18,529 nt of DNA from DATKMG01 sp035541995 (GTDB taxonomy: Bacteria; Acidobacteriota; Terriglobia; Versatilivoradales; Versatilivoraceae). Below, in pieces: positions 6,551 to 14,498 of this stretch. The position numbers were made by a program, and so were the translations under genes. Every line of letters starts with the position of its first letter. Position 1 is the first letter of the stretch. The notes under the pieces are model-generated. The model saw only the letters and a list, made by a program, of their open reading frames with translations. It was not told where the DNA came from and did no database searches. The stretch covers positions 1-18,529 of the forward strand of contig DATKMG010000091.1 in NCBI GenBank assembly GCA_035541995.1. The letters are read 5' to 3'.

Positions 6551-8401
6551 ATGGCAACTGTAGAGATTGAAGAGAAAGAGAAGCAAGTCGTCGAGTTGGA
6601 AAATGTAACGATTCGTTTTGCCGGGGACTCCGGTGATGGGATGCAGCTGACGGGATCCCAATTCACAAACACCTCGGCGATTTTTGGAAACGATATCAGC
6701 ACCTTGCCGGACTTCCCGGCGGAAATCCGGGCTCCGGCTGGTTCCATCCCGGGAGTCAGTGGATTCCAGATTAATCTCAGCAGTCGGGACATCCGGACTC
6801 CCGGCGACGAACCCAATGTGTTGGTGGCTATGAATCCAGCAGCATTGAAGGTAAACCTTCCGGACATGGAAAAAGGCGGCATCATTGTTGTTAACAGTGA
6901 TTCATTCAGTGAATTGAATCTAAAGAAGGCGGGTTATGAGCGGAATCCGCTGGAAGATGGATCACTGGCGGGATACCGCGTCATTGCCATCCCGCTCAGC
7001 GATCTCAACGCCAATGCTCTGAAAAGCTTGAACCTGGGCAAGAAGGAAGCAGAACGCTGCAAGAACTTTTTTGCCTTAGGTATGATGTATTGGTTGTACG
7101 ACCGCCCCGTAGAGCCCACACTGAAATGGATCCGGGAAAAATTCCAAAAGAAGCCACAGATCGTTGCAGCCAACTCTCTGGCTGTGACGGCTGGCTACAA
7201 TTATGCCGATACCACTGAGCTTTTTACCACTCACTACCGGGTCCGCAAAGCTGCCCTGGCCCCGGGCAAGTACCGGAATATTACGGGGAATGAAGCCACG
7301 GCGCTGGGGTTTATAGCGGCATCTCAGGTTGCACACCGGCCGCTTTTCTATGCGAGCTACCCGATCACTCCAGCCAGCGACATATTGCACGAATTGTCGC
7401 GGCACAAGAACTTCGGAGTGAAGACCTTTCAGGCAGAGGATGAGATCGCCGCAATAGGGGCTGCTATTGGTGCGGCTTTTACCGGGCAGCTCGCTTTGAC
7501 GGGTACCAGCGGTCCTGGAGTGGCTCTGAAGTCTGAAGCCATTGGTCTGGCCGTTATGACCGAACTCCCAGTGGTGATTGCCAATATACAGCGAGGCGGG
7601 CCCAGCACGGGCTTGCCGACCAAGACGGAGCAGTCTGACCTGTTGCAGGCTATGTTTGGCCGCAATGGGGAATGCCCGGTAGCTATCGTGGCGCCGGCTT
7701 CACCGGCGGACTGTTTCCGCATGGCATTTGAGGCGTTCAGGATTGCCACTCAATTCATGACACCGGTGTTTTATCTGTCTGATGGCTACCTGGGAAACGG
7801 TTCTGAGCCCTGGAAAATTCCTGCTGTTAACGACCTTCCTAAAATCGACGTCAAATTCGCCACCAATCCAGAAGGGTTCCATCCTTACTCGCGAGACGAA
7901 GCAACCCTGGCCCGGCCTTGGGCTGTTCCCGGTACTCCAGGTTTGGAGCACCGCATCGGAGGATTGGAAAAGCAACACATCACGGGGAATGTCAGTTACA
8001 ACCCGGACAACCACGACTACATGGTTCGTCTCCGCGCTGAAAAGATTGCCCGCGTGGCCAGTTTCATACCTGAAGTTGAGGTATATGGGAATCCCGAAGG
8101 GAAGGTATTGGTGGTGGGATGGGGCGGGACGTACGGTGCCATCACCTCTGCCGTGGAATCCTTGCAAAAGCAAGGAGGATCCGTGTCGAGCATCCACTTG
8201 CGGTATCTCAATCCATTTCCTATGAACCTGGGGAAGATACTGTCACGTTTCGAAAAGGTACTGGTCCCTGAATTGAACCTGGGGCAACTCCGATGGCTGC
8301 TGAGGGCTCGCTATCTGGTGGACGCAGTCGGCTTCAACAAGGTGAAGGGTCTACCCTTTAAGATTTCAGAGCTGGTCCAAGAGATTCAAGGACTATTGTG
8401 A
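6551..8401 (+). CDS. korA: 2-oxoacid:acceptor oxidoreductase, fused gamma/alpha subunit (copy 2)
   Basis: This is the second fused KorA, 616 residues from ATG 6551 with AGAAGGA about 10 bases upstream. The gamma domain (about residues 15-200) opens with the canonical glycine motif FAGDSGDGMQLTGSQF, then LPDFPAEIRAP. The alpha domain begins near 240, with YPITP at 270-274, QAEDEIAAIGAA, TGTSGPGVAL and GPSTGLPTKTEQSDL from residue 350. The C-terminal domain (about 510-600) has VLVVGWGGTYGA. It is closer than copy 1 to the well-known actinobacterial KorA, which as a KorAB pair oxidises 2-oxoglutarate to succinyl-CoA with ferredoxin. That makes 2-oxoglutarate the leading substrate guess, without proof. 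The next gene is korB2, 34 bases downstream. Confidence 0.93.
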   Translation: MATVEIEEKEKQVVELENVTIRFAGDSGDGMQLTGSQFTNTSAIFGNDISTLPDFPAEIRAPAGSIPGVSGFQINLSSRDIRTPGDEPNVLVAMNPAALKVNLPDMEKGGIIVVNSDSFSELNLKKAGYERNPLEDGSLAGYRVIAIPLSDLNANALKSLNLGKKEAERCKNFFALGMMYWLYDRPVEPTLKWIREKFQKKPQIVAANSLAVTAGYNYADTTELFTTHYRVRKAALAPGKYRNITGNEATALGFIAASQVAHRPLFYASYPITPASDILHELSRHKNFGVKTFQAEDEIAAIGAAIGAAFTGQLALTGTSGPGVALKSEAIGLAVMTELPVVIANIQRGGPSTGLPTKTEQSDLLQAMFGRNGECPVAIVAPASPADCFRMAFEAFRIATQFMTPVFYLSDGYLGNGSEPWKIPAVNDLPKIDVKFATNPEGFHPYSRDEATLARPWAVPGTPGLEHRIGGLEKQHITGNVSYNPDNHDYMVRLRAEKIARVASFIPEVEVYGNPEGKVLVVGWGGTYGAITSAVESLQKQGGSVSSIHLRYLNPFPMNLGKILSRFEKVLVPELNLGQLRWLLRARYLVDAVGFNKVKGLPFKISELVQEIQGLL

Positions 8402-8435
8402 GAACATACCGAGCTGACGAGGAGTCAAAACACTA

Positions 8436-9479
8436 ATGAGTGGCAACGGACATCATAGCGATAAAGGGACTGCGGTCCTGGAGTTGAAACGGGAGGATTT
8501 TGTCTCAGACCAGGAAACACGCTGGTGCCCAGGATGCGGAGACTACTCCATCCTGGCTCAGACTCTGAAGACCTTGCCGGATTTGGGCATCCCCCGAGAA
8601 AAATTCGTGTTTGTGTCTGGAATCGGCTGCTCAAGCCGTTTCCCCTATTATGTGAATACCTATGGGTTCCACGGGATCCATGGTCGCGCCCCGACGATTG
8701 CCACAGGCATCAAGGCTGCAAACCCTGACCTGTCGGTCTGGGTGGTTACGGGCGATGGAGATGCATTGAGCATCGGCGGGAATCATTTTATGCATGCCAT
8801 TCGGCGCAACGTCGATATCAACTTAATCCTCTTTAATAACCGAATTTATGGACTAACCAAGGGGCAATATTCACCCACTTCCGAGTTTGGGAAGAAGACG
8901 AAATCTACACCCTTTGGTTCCATTGACTATCCGATCAACCCGTTATGTGTAGCTCTGGCCAACGAGGCGACCTTTGTGGCTCGGTCCATCGACGTGGATG
9001 TCAAGCAACTAGCTTCCGTCATCACCCAGGCAGCCAAGCACAAAGGAATCTCTTTCGTGGAAGTATTTCAGAACTGCAATATTTTCAACGATGGGGCGTT
9101 CAAGCAATTCACCGAGCGGGAATTCCGGGAGGACCGGACCATCAATCTGGAGCATGGGAAGCCCATGATTTTCGGGAAGAACCGAGACAAGGGACTTCGA
9201 CTCGATGGGCCGCGACTTGCAGTAGTTCAGCTCGGGAATGGAGTCAGTGAATCCGACCTCCTCGTTCACAATGCAGCGGCCCCGGATCCTTGTCTGGCTT
9301 TTATGCTGGCCAGAATGGACTATCCGGATTTTCCGGTTCCCGTGGGGGTATTCCGCTCGGTGATCAAGGCTACTTACGAGGACTTAATGGATGATCAGGT
9401 GCAGGAATCTATCCGACGGATGGGCCCCGGTAACCTTGAGACTCTGTTGAACAGTGGTGATACTTGGCTGGCAAATTGA
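8436..9479 (+). CDS. korB: 2-oxoacid:acceptor oxidoreductase, beta subunit (copy 2)
   Basis: This is the KorB partner of the preceding gene, 347 residues from ATG 8436, with GAGGAG at 8419-8424. WCPGCGDYS gives Cys31 and Cys34, GIGCSS gives Cys65, and FQNCNIFND gives Cys214, which are the four expected [4Fe-4S] ligands. The TPP motif is VTGDGDALSIGGNHF followed by FNNRIYGLTKGQYSPTS. The SPTSEFGKKTKSTPFG segment is also typical of the family. It differs clearly from KorB1: WCPGCGDYS against LCPGCGHNS, and FNNRIYG against EDNGVYG, which supports two separate enzymes rather than a recent duplication. It lacks a ferredoxin domain. The stop at 9477-9479 is followed by about 90 bases before the next gene. 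Confidence 0.93.
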   Translation: MSGNGHHSDKGTAVLELKREDFVSDQETRWCPGCGDYSILAQTLKTLPDLGIPREKFVFVSGIGCSSRFPYYVNTYGFHGIHGRAPTIATGIKAANPDLSVWVVTGDGDALSIGGNHFMHAIRRNVDINLILFNNRIYGLTKGQYSPTSEFGKKTKSTPFGSIDYPINPLCVALANEATFVARSIDVDVKQLASVITQAAKHKGISFVEVFQNCNIFNDGAFKQFTEREFREDRTINLEHGKPMIFGKNRDKGLRLDGPRLAVVQLGNGVSESDLLVHNAAAPDPCLAFMLARMDYPDFPVPVGVFRSVIKATYEDLMDDQVQESIRRMGPGNLETLLNSGDTWLAN

Positions 9480-9569
9480 CACGCTGTCGCTTTGTCAATT
9501 CCGTCGGGTTGAATGGCGGGGTAGGGACGGCCAGGAAACTCCCACTTTGATTATTCCCAAGGAGGAACT

Positions 9570-10124
9570 ATGCAATGTCCCGCCTGTGGGTTTGAAAACA
9601 TCCCCGGTAGCGACCGATGCGATGAGTGCATGGAACCTTTGGCGGAGCTTGATCTGCCACAGGCCCAGTCGGGTGTACAGAAACGATTAATGGAGGATTC
9701 CATTACTCGCCTTGAGACCTCTCCACCCCATTCGGTGTTCTCTGGGACTTCGGTTGCCAAGGCACTTGAACTGATGAAGGAAATGAATATCGGCTGCATT
9801 CTCGTGGTGGACGAGCACCAACTTGTGGGGATTTTTTCGGAGAGGGATTTCCTGCTTAAGCTCGCTGGTCTCGGGAAACCGCTGACTGACGTAGTGCTCA
9901 GAGAAGTAATGACTCCCAAACCAGTTACCTTGGAACCGGGTGATACAATCCGCTATGCTTTGCACTTGATGTCGGTCGGGGGATTCCGCCATATCCCGAT
10001 CGTCGACAATACTCGAGTCCTCGGCATTCTCTCCATTAAGCACGTCTTGCGTTATCTGAACCGATCTGTGCTCCGCTCTGAAATCCGAAAGGCCCTGTTG
10101 CAGCAGCCGAGTCCGGGTATCTAG
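9570..10124 (+). CDS. zinc-ribbon plus two-CBS-domain protein, putative sensor for KorAB-2
   Basis: From ATG 9570, with a strong GGAGG at 9561-9565, this 184-residue protein has an N-terminal zinc ribbon (Cys3, Cys6, Cys17, Cys20: CPACG ... CDEC). CBS domain 1 follows at about residues 47-105 (SVAKALELMKEMNIGCILVVD, then GIFSERDFLLK), then CBS domain 2 at about 113-168 (MTPKPVTLEPGDT ... FRHIPIVDN, LSIKHVLRYL). The SERD motif suggests nucleotide binding. It aligns along its CBS part with the CBS protein at 6043-6510 and occupies the same slot after korB, so the two are paralogues that differ by the ribbon. The ribbon could bind the enzyme, another protein or a nucleic acid; four cysteines also make redox or metal response possible. 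These roles are inferred. It ends 17 bases before a convergent gene. Confidence 0.87.
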   Translation: MQCPACGFENIPGSDRCDECMEPLAELDLPQAQSGVQKRLMEDSITRLETSPPHSVFSGTSVAKALELMKEMNIGCILVVDEHQLVGIFSERDFLLKLAGLGKPLTDVVLREVMTPKPVTLEPGDTIRYALHLMSVGGFRHIPIVDNTRVLGILSIKHVLRYLNRSVLRSEIRKALLQQPSPGI

Positions 10125-10141
10125 CACTACCCGCATAGCCA

Positions 10142-10630
10142 TTACTTTACTACGTCTTCCCGGTATTCCGTCTCCTGGCGGCAACACATACACAAGCCTG
10201 GATGGTAAGTCTTAATGTTACAGACCTCGCAGTAGTAATAAAATTCGTACAACTTGCCGTCCCGAAAAAACCGGGCATTGATGATTTCGAAGAGGGATGA
10301 ATTCTGAATTGGTCTCAGCGTAAGCTGAAAATCTTTGCTTTGTATGCGCGGTTCAGTTCTCAAAGTATCCAGAGACTTGTCTGCCTTCAAAGGGTAAACC
10401 CTGCCACTACTATCCTTCAAACCATAGGAATGTACTCCTTCCGCACAAGGGGCTTCCCGGCCTTCGGCAGTCAAGCAGACCAGAATCCCTCGAATCACAA
10501 TGTTTTCCGAGGTCAAATCGGCGGACTGGGCCATCATCAGTCCAGAGCTCCCGACATGATCGATGAGACCCAGGATCCCTAAGAAAACCAACTCCCTCAG
10601 TCGCCAAATTCTTGTTTGCCGCATGATCAT
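10142..10630 (-). CDS. exported or membrane-anchored Cys-rich protein, unknown function
   Basis: I do not recognise a named family. From ATG 10630 the product has 162 residues. Residues 13-36 (ELVFLGILGLIDHVG ... MMAQSA) form a hydrophobic segment after a basic start, so it is a likely signal peptide or anchor. The middle is probably beta-rich (ENIVIRGILVCLTAEG, YGLKDSSGRVYPL, FEIINARFFRDGKLYEF). The C-terminus is a cysteine cluster YYYCEVCNIKTYHPGLCMCC, with Cys134, 137, 147, 149 and 150 plus His143; this could bind zinc or another metal. GGGTGAT precedes ATG 10630. ATG 10624 is an alternative, and the frame is open back to 10756 without family-like sequence. It lies downstream of glpD on the same strand, about 190 bases away, and converges with the CBS gene. 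Similar small Cys-tailed proteins seem familiar from Acidobacteriota, which is weak support for that lineage. Confidence 0.7.
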   Translation of the reverse strand: MIMRQTRIWRLRELVFLGILGLIDHVGSSGLMMAQSADLTSENIVIRGILVCLTAEGREAPCAEGVHSYGLKDSSGRVYPLKADKSLDTLRTEPRIQSKDFQLTLRPIQNSSLFEIINARFFRDGKLYEFYYYCEVCNIKTYHPGLCMCCRQETEYREDVVK

Positions 10631-10819
10631 ATTTATTATATCACCCGGGAGGCGAATGATGCCGCCTCTGGGAACGCCGGGCCCTAGCTCGGCAATGAAG
10701 AAACCGCCGACGTGAGCATCGAGACCCCCAGAGCCGCACGCCCCAGATCGGCCCATCTAAGGGACGGTACAGCCGCGGCTATCTGCCTCACCGCGATCAA
10801 CCTTCACTGAATAAGGGGT

Positions 10820-12382
10820 TTAAGCAACCAGGTAACCTTTCGCCAATTCCCGAAAACTGCTCACCTGTGCGGCCTTCCAGTGTTCATCCAGCCCCAACTC
10901 CTGTGCCATCAGTTCTGCAACCCCAGGAGCCATCTCAATGGCCGCCTTGGCGTTGAGGAATAGGGCTCGAGTCCGTCGTGCCAGAATGTCTTCAAGAAGG
11001 TGGGCCATCTCAAAGCGAACAGCCCAAAGGACCTCGGCGCGGCAGTAGGGCAGCGCGGGATGGAGTCTCTTTCCAAGGCTGTCATCGAGACGAACAAGGT
11101 CAAGCACCGCCGGTGCGTCTGACCCATAAACCGCCAGTGGGCCGAATTTCTCCGCATGCTTGTGAAATCCATGAATGTTGAGGTGGTTTGTGACACAAGG
11201 CTTTTCAGGAAGGCGGGCCAGGATAGAGGCCTGGTTGACACAATCCTCGGCCATATGGCGGTAGGTGGTCCATTTGCCTCCTGTGATAGTCAGCAAACCC
11301 GAGTTATCAATGTGGATGGTATGGTCCCGCGACAGGGAGGCTGTGTTGCCCGCATCTCCAGACCGGACCAGCGGCCTGATGCCAGCGAAGACGCTGAGAA
11401 TATCAGACCGGCTAGGAGGCCTATCGAGGTAGTCTGCAGCAGTGGTGAGGACAAACTCTATTTCCGTTTCCATGGGAACGGGGTCCAGGACAGGCGTCGA
11501 AACTGCCGTGTCGGTTGTTCCCACCAAAGTATGCCCGTGCCATGGAATGGCAAACATCACCCTGCCATCACGGGTATGGGGAACCATGATTGCACTGTCT
11601 CCGGAGAGGAACGAGTGGTCGAAAACAAGGTGAATTCCTTGGCTAGGGGCAATCAAGGGAGGGACATGTGGGTCGGCCATCCTGCGAATGGAATCACAAA
11701 AAGGGCCGGCCGCATTGATTACAACCTTGGCATCGACTTCGAACTCTTGACCCGTATCCAAGTCCCGGGCGATGACGCCGTTTATGAACCCGTCGTTGCC
11801 CGTGGTAAGACGCACCACTTGAAGGTAGTTTAGAAGTGTCGCCCCCTGCTCGGCTGCGGTAGTGACAAGGTTGATGAGCAATCGGGAATCGTCAAACTGG
11901 CCGTCGTAGTAAACAACCCCTCCACGCAACCCTTCGGTCTTTATAGTTGGCAGTCGCTGGAGAGTTTCTTCCCGGGAAAGGATTTGTGACGGCCCAAAGT
12001 TGTACTTACCGGCAAGCAGATTGTAGACTTTCAACCCCAGTCCGTAAAACGGGGCTTCCCACCAATCGTAATTGGGCACCACAAAGCCCAAATCTCCCAC
12101 TAAATGCGGGGCATTCTGCCTCAGGACTCCGCGTTCTCTTAAAGCCTCCATGACCAGGGAAATATTGCCTTGCTCCAAGTAACGAACTCCTCCGTGGATC
12201 AACTTGGTGCTGCGGCTGGAAGTCCCTTTTCCGAAGTCACTCTGCTCGAGCAATAAGACTTCATACCCGCGGGAAGCGGCGTCCACTGCTATACCGACTC
12301 CGGTTGCACCGCCCCCCACAATCACCATATCCCATGGATCAGTTTGACTACCAATGCGGCTCAACATCTCTGGTCGGTTCAT
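10820..12382 (-). CDS. glpD: aerobic glycerol-3-phosphate dehydrogenase (FAD)
   Basis: GlpD oxidises sn-glycerol-3-phosphate to dihydroxyacetone phosphate at the inner membrane and passes electrons to quinone. At 520 residues it has the family's usual length. The N-terminal FAD-binding motif is MVIVGGGATGVGIAVDAASRG (about residues 19-39), followed by the typical LLEQSDFGKGTSSRSTKLIHGGVRYLE. Further family blocks are VVINAAGPF near residue 225, FAIPWHGHTLVGTTDT (about 280-295) and GGKWTTYRHMAED (about 370). The C-terminal cap domain is complete (AVRFEMAHLLEDILARRTR). The start ATG 12382 has AGAGGA 6 bases upstream. It is transcribed divergently from lipB, with 234 bases between them. No glpF or glpK is in the window. 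Confidence 0.95.
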   Translation of the reverse strand: MNRPEMLSRIGSQTDPWDMVIVGGGATGVGIAVDAASRGYEVLLLEQSDFGKGTSSRSTKLIHGGVRYLEQGNISLVMEALRERGVLRQNAPHLVGDLGFVVPNYDWWEAPFYGLGLKVYNLLAGKYNFGPSQILSREETLQRLPTIKTEGLRGGVVYYDGQFDDSRLLINLVTTAAEQGATLLNYLQVVRLTTGNDGFINGVIARDLDTGQEFEVDAKVVINAAGPFCDSIRRMADPHVPPLIAPSQGIHLVFDHSFLSGDSAIMVPHTRDGRVMFAIPWHGHTLVGTTDTAVSTPVLDPVPMETEIEFVLTTAADYLDRPPSRSDILSVFAGIRPLVRSGDAGNTASLSRDHTIHIDNSGLLTITGGKWTTYRHMAEDCVNQASILARLPEKPCVTNHLNIHGFHKHAEKFGPLAVYGSDAPAVLDLVRLDDSLGKRLHPALPYCRAEVLWAVRFEMAHLLEDILARRTRALFLNAKAAIEMAPGVAELMAQELGLDEHWKAAQVSSFRELAKGYLVA

Positions 12383-12616
12383 AATTTCCTCTTGCTTCTT
12401 CTTTTATCCGGATAGACCCAAAGACACGCAACGGCGTTAGCGGTCTGGGGATACCAGCATTCTGGTGGGAAGGGTGAACTCTTGTCAACCTCTGCCCTCC
12501 TTCTCTGCGTCTCGGGTTTTGTTTTGAGGAATTGCAGGTCTGGTTTAAAATACAGAAGGCCTGGAGTATTGAACTCGCAGGGAAAGAAAGCATATTTATT
12601 TTATATAGATGTGGTT
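12383..12616. promoter_or_regulatory. divergent glpD/lipB intergenic region
   Basis: These 234 bases must carry promoters for both directions. For lipB, TTGAGG (12524-12529), a 16-base spacer and TAAAAT (12546-12551) make a fair sigma-70-like candidate about 65 bases before the start. I found no convincing match for glpD and no clear operator palindrome. The frame of lipB is open back through the region (possible GTG/ATG at 12482), but that stretch is unlike LipB. Confidence 0.35.
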
Positions 12617-13363
12617 ATGGCGTTTATTACGACTGAGAGAGAGTTGTGTCTGGCGGGAGAGTCGGAACGGGCAGGGGACCTGGATGTATGTTGGATCGTG
12701 GACTTAGGGCGGCGCTCCTACCGAGAGGCCATGCAGCTACAATCTTATGTGGTGGCCTGCCGGAAACTCAACCAGGTTCCCGACTGTCTTCTAATAGTAG
12801 AGCATCCCCACATAGTCACGCTAGGAAGGTCAGGAGACCTGAGCCATCTCCTCGTCCCGCAGGCGGAGCTGGAGAAAAGGGGGGTTGACTTTCAGGTGGT
12901 CGACCGTGGTGGAGACATCACTTACCATGGGCCTGGGCAGCTGGTTGCCTATCCAATTATGGATCTGAAGTGCCAGCAGCGCGACATTGGACGTTACCTA
13001 AGGCAACTGGAATCCTGCACCATCAACACGCTTGAAATGTTTGGAATCAGAAGCGAACGAGTGTCTGGAGCTACCGGAGTATGGGTGGGAGACAAGAAGA
13101 TTGCTGCTATCGGAGTCCGAACCAGCCAGTGGGTTACCTCACACGGGGTAGCACTCAACGTCAACACGGATCTTAGGTACTTTCGCTTCATTGTTCCGTG
13201 TGGCCTATGCTCCAAGGGAGTGACGTCGATGCAGGAGGTTCTCGAGACCCCTATCGAAATCCGCCTCGTGACACAGCGATTCTGCAGTTGTTTTGGAAGG
13301 GTATTTTCGAGAAACCTGCAGGCCTTGCCTGAGGTGGATGCCTTTCCGGGATATAAGATTTGA
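12617..13363 (+). CDS. lipB: lipoyl(octanoyl) transferase
   Basis: LipB moves octanoate from octanoyl-ACP to the lipoyl-domain lysine of E2 and related proteins, the first step of endogenous lipoylation. From ATG 12617 it has 248 residues. Family blocks are CWIVDLGRRSYREAM (start of the fold), EHPHIVTLGRSGD, the HGPGQ region in RGGDITYHGPGQLVAYPI, ATGVWVGDKKIAAIGVR with the catalytic Lys at about 161, SHGVALNVNTDL, and PCGL with the catalytic Cys at about 195. About 25 residues precede the conserved start, so the true start could be TTG 12644, which has a purine-rich GAGAGAGAG upstream. It precedes the E1/E2 genes, whose E2 carries a lipoyl domain, a logical pairing of modifier and target. 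The rest of the pathway (lipA) is not in the window. Confidence 0.93.
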   Translation: MAFITTERELCLAGESERAGDLDVCWIVDLGRRSYREAMQLQSYVVACRKLNQVPDCLLIVEHPHIVTLGRSGDLSHLLVPQAELEKRGVDFQVVDRGGDITYHGPGQLVAYPIMDLKCQQRDIGRYLRQLESCTINTLEMFGIRSERVSGATGVWVGDKKIAAIGVRTSQWVTSHGVALNVNTDLRYFRFIVPCGLCSKGVTSMQEVLETPIEIRLVTQRFCSCFGRVFSRNLQALPEVDAFPGYKI

Positions 13364-13467
13364 AGTTTGCATAGGCCGTATCGATCCTGACATTGTTTCT
13401 CTACCAGGTGTGGGGGGAAGCAGTGCCTAGAGGACCAGTTCTCCAGAAATCGAAGGAGACATCAACC

Positions 13468-14490
13468 GTGACCCTCGGCAATCAGCTTTTACTTGAGATG
13501 CTTTATTATATGTCGCTGGCCCGAGAAATGGAGATCCGCATAGAGCGCAAGCTATACCGCCAAGGGAAAATCGTTGGCGGCGTTTATGTTGGTCGCGGCC
13601 AGGAAGCCATAGCCGCCGGATCCGCTATTCAACTCCAACCTGAAGACTGCATTTGCCCGTCACACCGTGACATGGCTGCTTTCCTGATTCGTGGTTTCAC
13701 CCCCCGTGCCATCTTTGCTCAATACCTGGGCCGGAAAACCGGCCCCAGTCAGGGAAAAGACACTAACATGCACATCGGTGACATGACCAAGCGCACAGTG
13801 GCTTTTGTCAGCATGCTGGCCGATACAGTGCCTGTGGCCGCAGGGATCGGAATGGCTTACAAAATGCGTGGGCAGAAAAACGTGGTCCTCTGTTGTTTTG
13901 GGGAAGGGGCAACCAGCAGGGGTGACTGGCATGAGGGATTAAATCTGGCGGCGGTCCAGAAGGTTCCGGTAGTGTTCCTCTGCAACAATAACCAATACGC
14001 ATACTCGACCCCGCTCAACAAGCAAATGGCGATTTCAAGTGTTGCCCACCGAGCCTATGCTTACGGCATTCCGGGTATGTCAGTTGACGGAAATGACGTG
14101 ATCGAGGTCTACGATGCAACTCGATCCGCTATCTCCAGAGCCCGCGCCGGAGAAGGCCCCAGCCTCATTGAATGCCGTACTTTCCGGATGACAGGGCACT
14201 CTGCCCATGATGACGCCAGCTACGTACCGAAGGAACTATTCAAAGAATGGGAGAAGAAGGATCCAATTCGCCGACTCGAATCCCGCTTGCTTCAGGAAAA
14301 AGGCACTACGGAGGACGGACTCAAACAGTTGGCGGTTAGGATATCTCGGGAGGTTGATGAGGCCCTGGCACTGGCGGAAAACGATCCATACCCCGATCCC
14401 GCCGAAGCTCTGGACGGGGTTTACGCGGATCTTACGATGGATGCTCCTCTGGCTTTTGCAGACACGTTCTTCACGCAAGGGGGGAGGTAG
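13468..14490 (+). CDS. 2-oxoacid dehydrogenase E1 component, alpha subunit (pyruvate or branched-chain type)
   Basis: E1 alpha and beta form the TPP-dependent decarboxylase that transfers the acyl group to the lipoyl arm of E2. This subunit has 340 residues from GTG 13468, which has AAGGAGA 8 bases upstream; GTG 13423 (after GGGGGGAA) would add 15 residues. It has the complete E1 alpha fold: LLLEMLYYMSLAREME at the start, GRGQEAIAAGSA, SHRDMAAFLIRG, and the TPP motif FGEGATSRGDWHEGLNLAA ending in LCNNNQYAYST (glycine at about residue 145). RMTGHSAHDDASY forms the loop near the active site. QYAYSTPLNKQ and the partner's sequence recall branched-chain 2-oxoacid enzymes as much as pyruvate dehydrogenase, so I leave substrate and symbol open. 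E1 beta starts 8 bases downstream. Confidence 0.9.
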   Translation: MTLGNQLLLEMLYYMSLAREMEIRIERKLYRQGKIVGGVYVGRGQEAIAAGSAIQLQPEDCICPSHRDMAAFLIRGFTPRAIFAQYLGRKTGPSQGKDTNMHIGDMTKRTVAFVSMLADTVPVAAGIGMAYKMRGQKNVVLCCFGEGATSRGDWHEGLNLAAVQKVPVVFLCNNNQYAYSTPLNKQMAISSVAHRAYAYGIPGMSVDGNDVIEVYDATRSAISRARAGEGPSLIECRTFRMTGHSAHDDASYVPKELFKEWEKKDPIRRLESRLLQEKGTTEDGLKQLAVRISREVDEALALAENDPYPDPAEALDGVYADLTMDAPLAFADTFFTQGGR

Positions 14491-14498
14491 CATCCACT

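Noticed and set aside
11156..11833. 225-residue open frame opposite glpD
   Set aside because: It lies wholly antisense to a highly conserved FAD enzyme and the translation shows no domain; long antisense frames are common in GC-rich genes.
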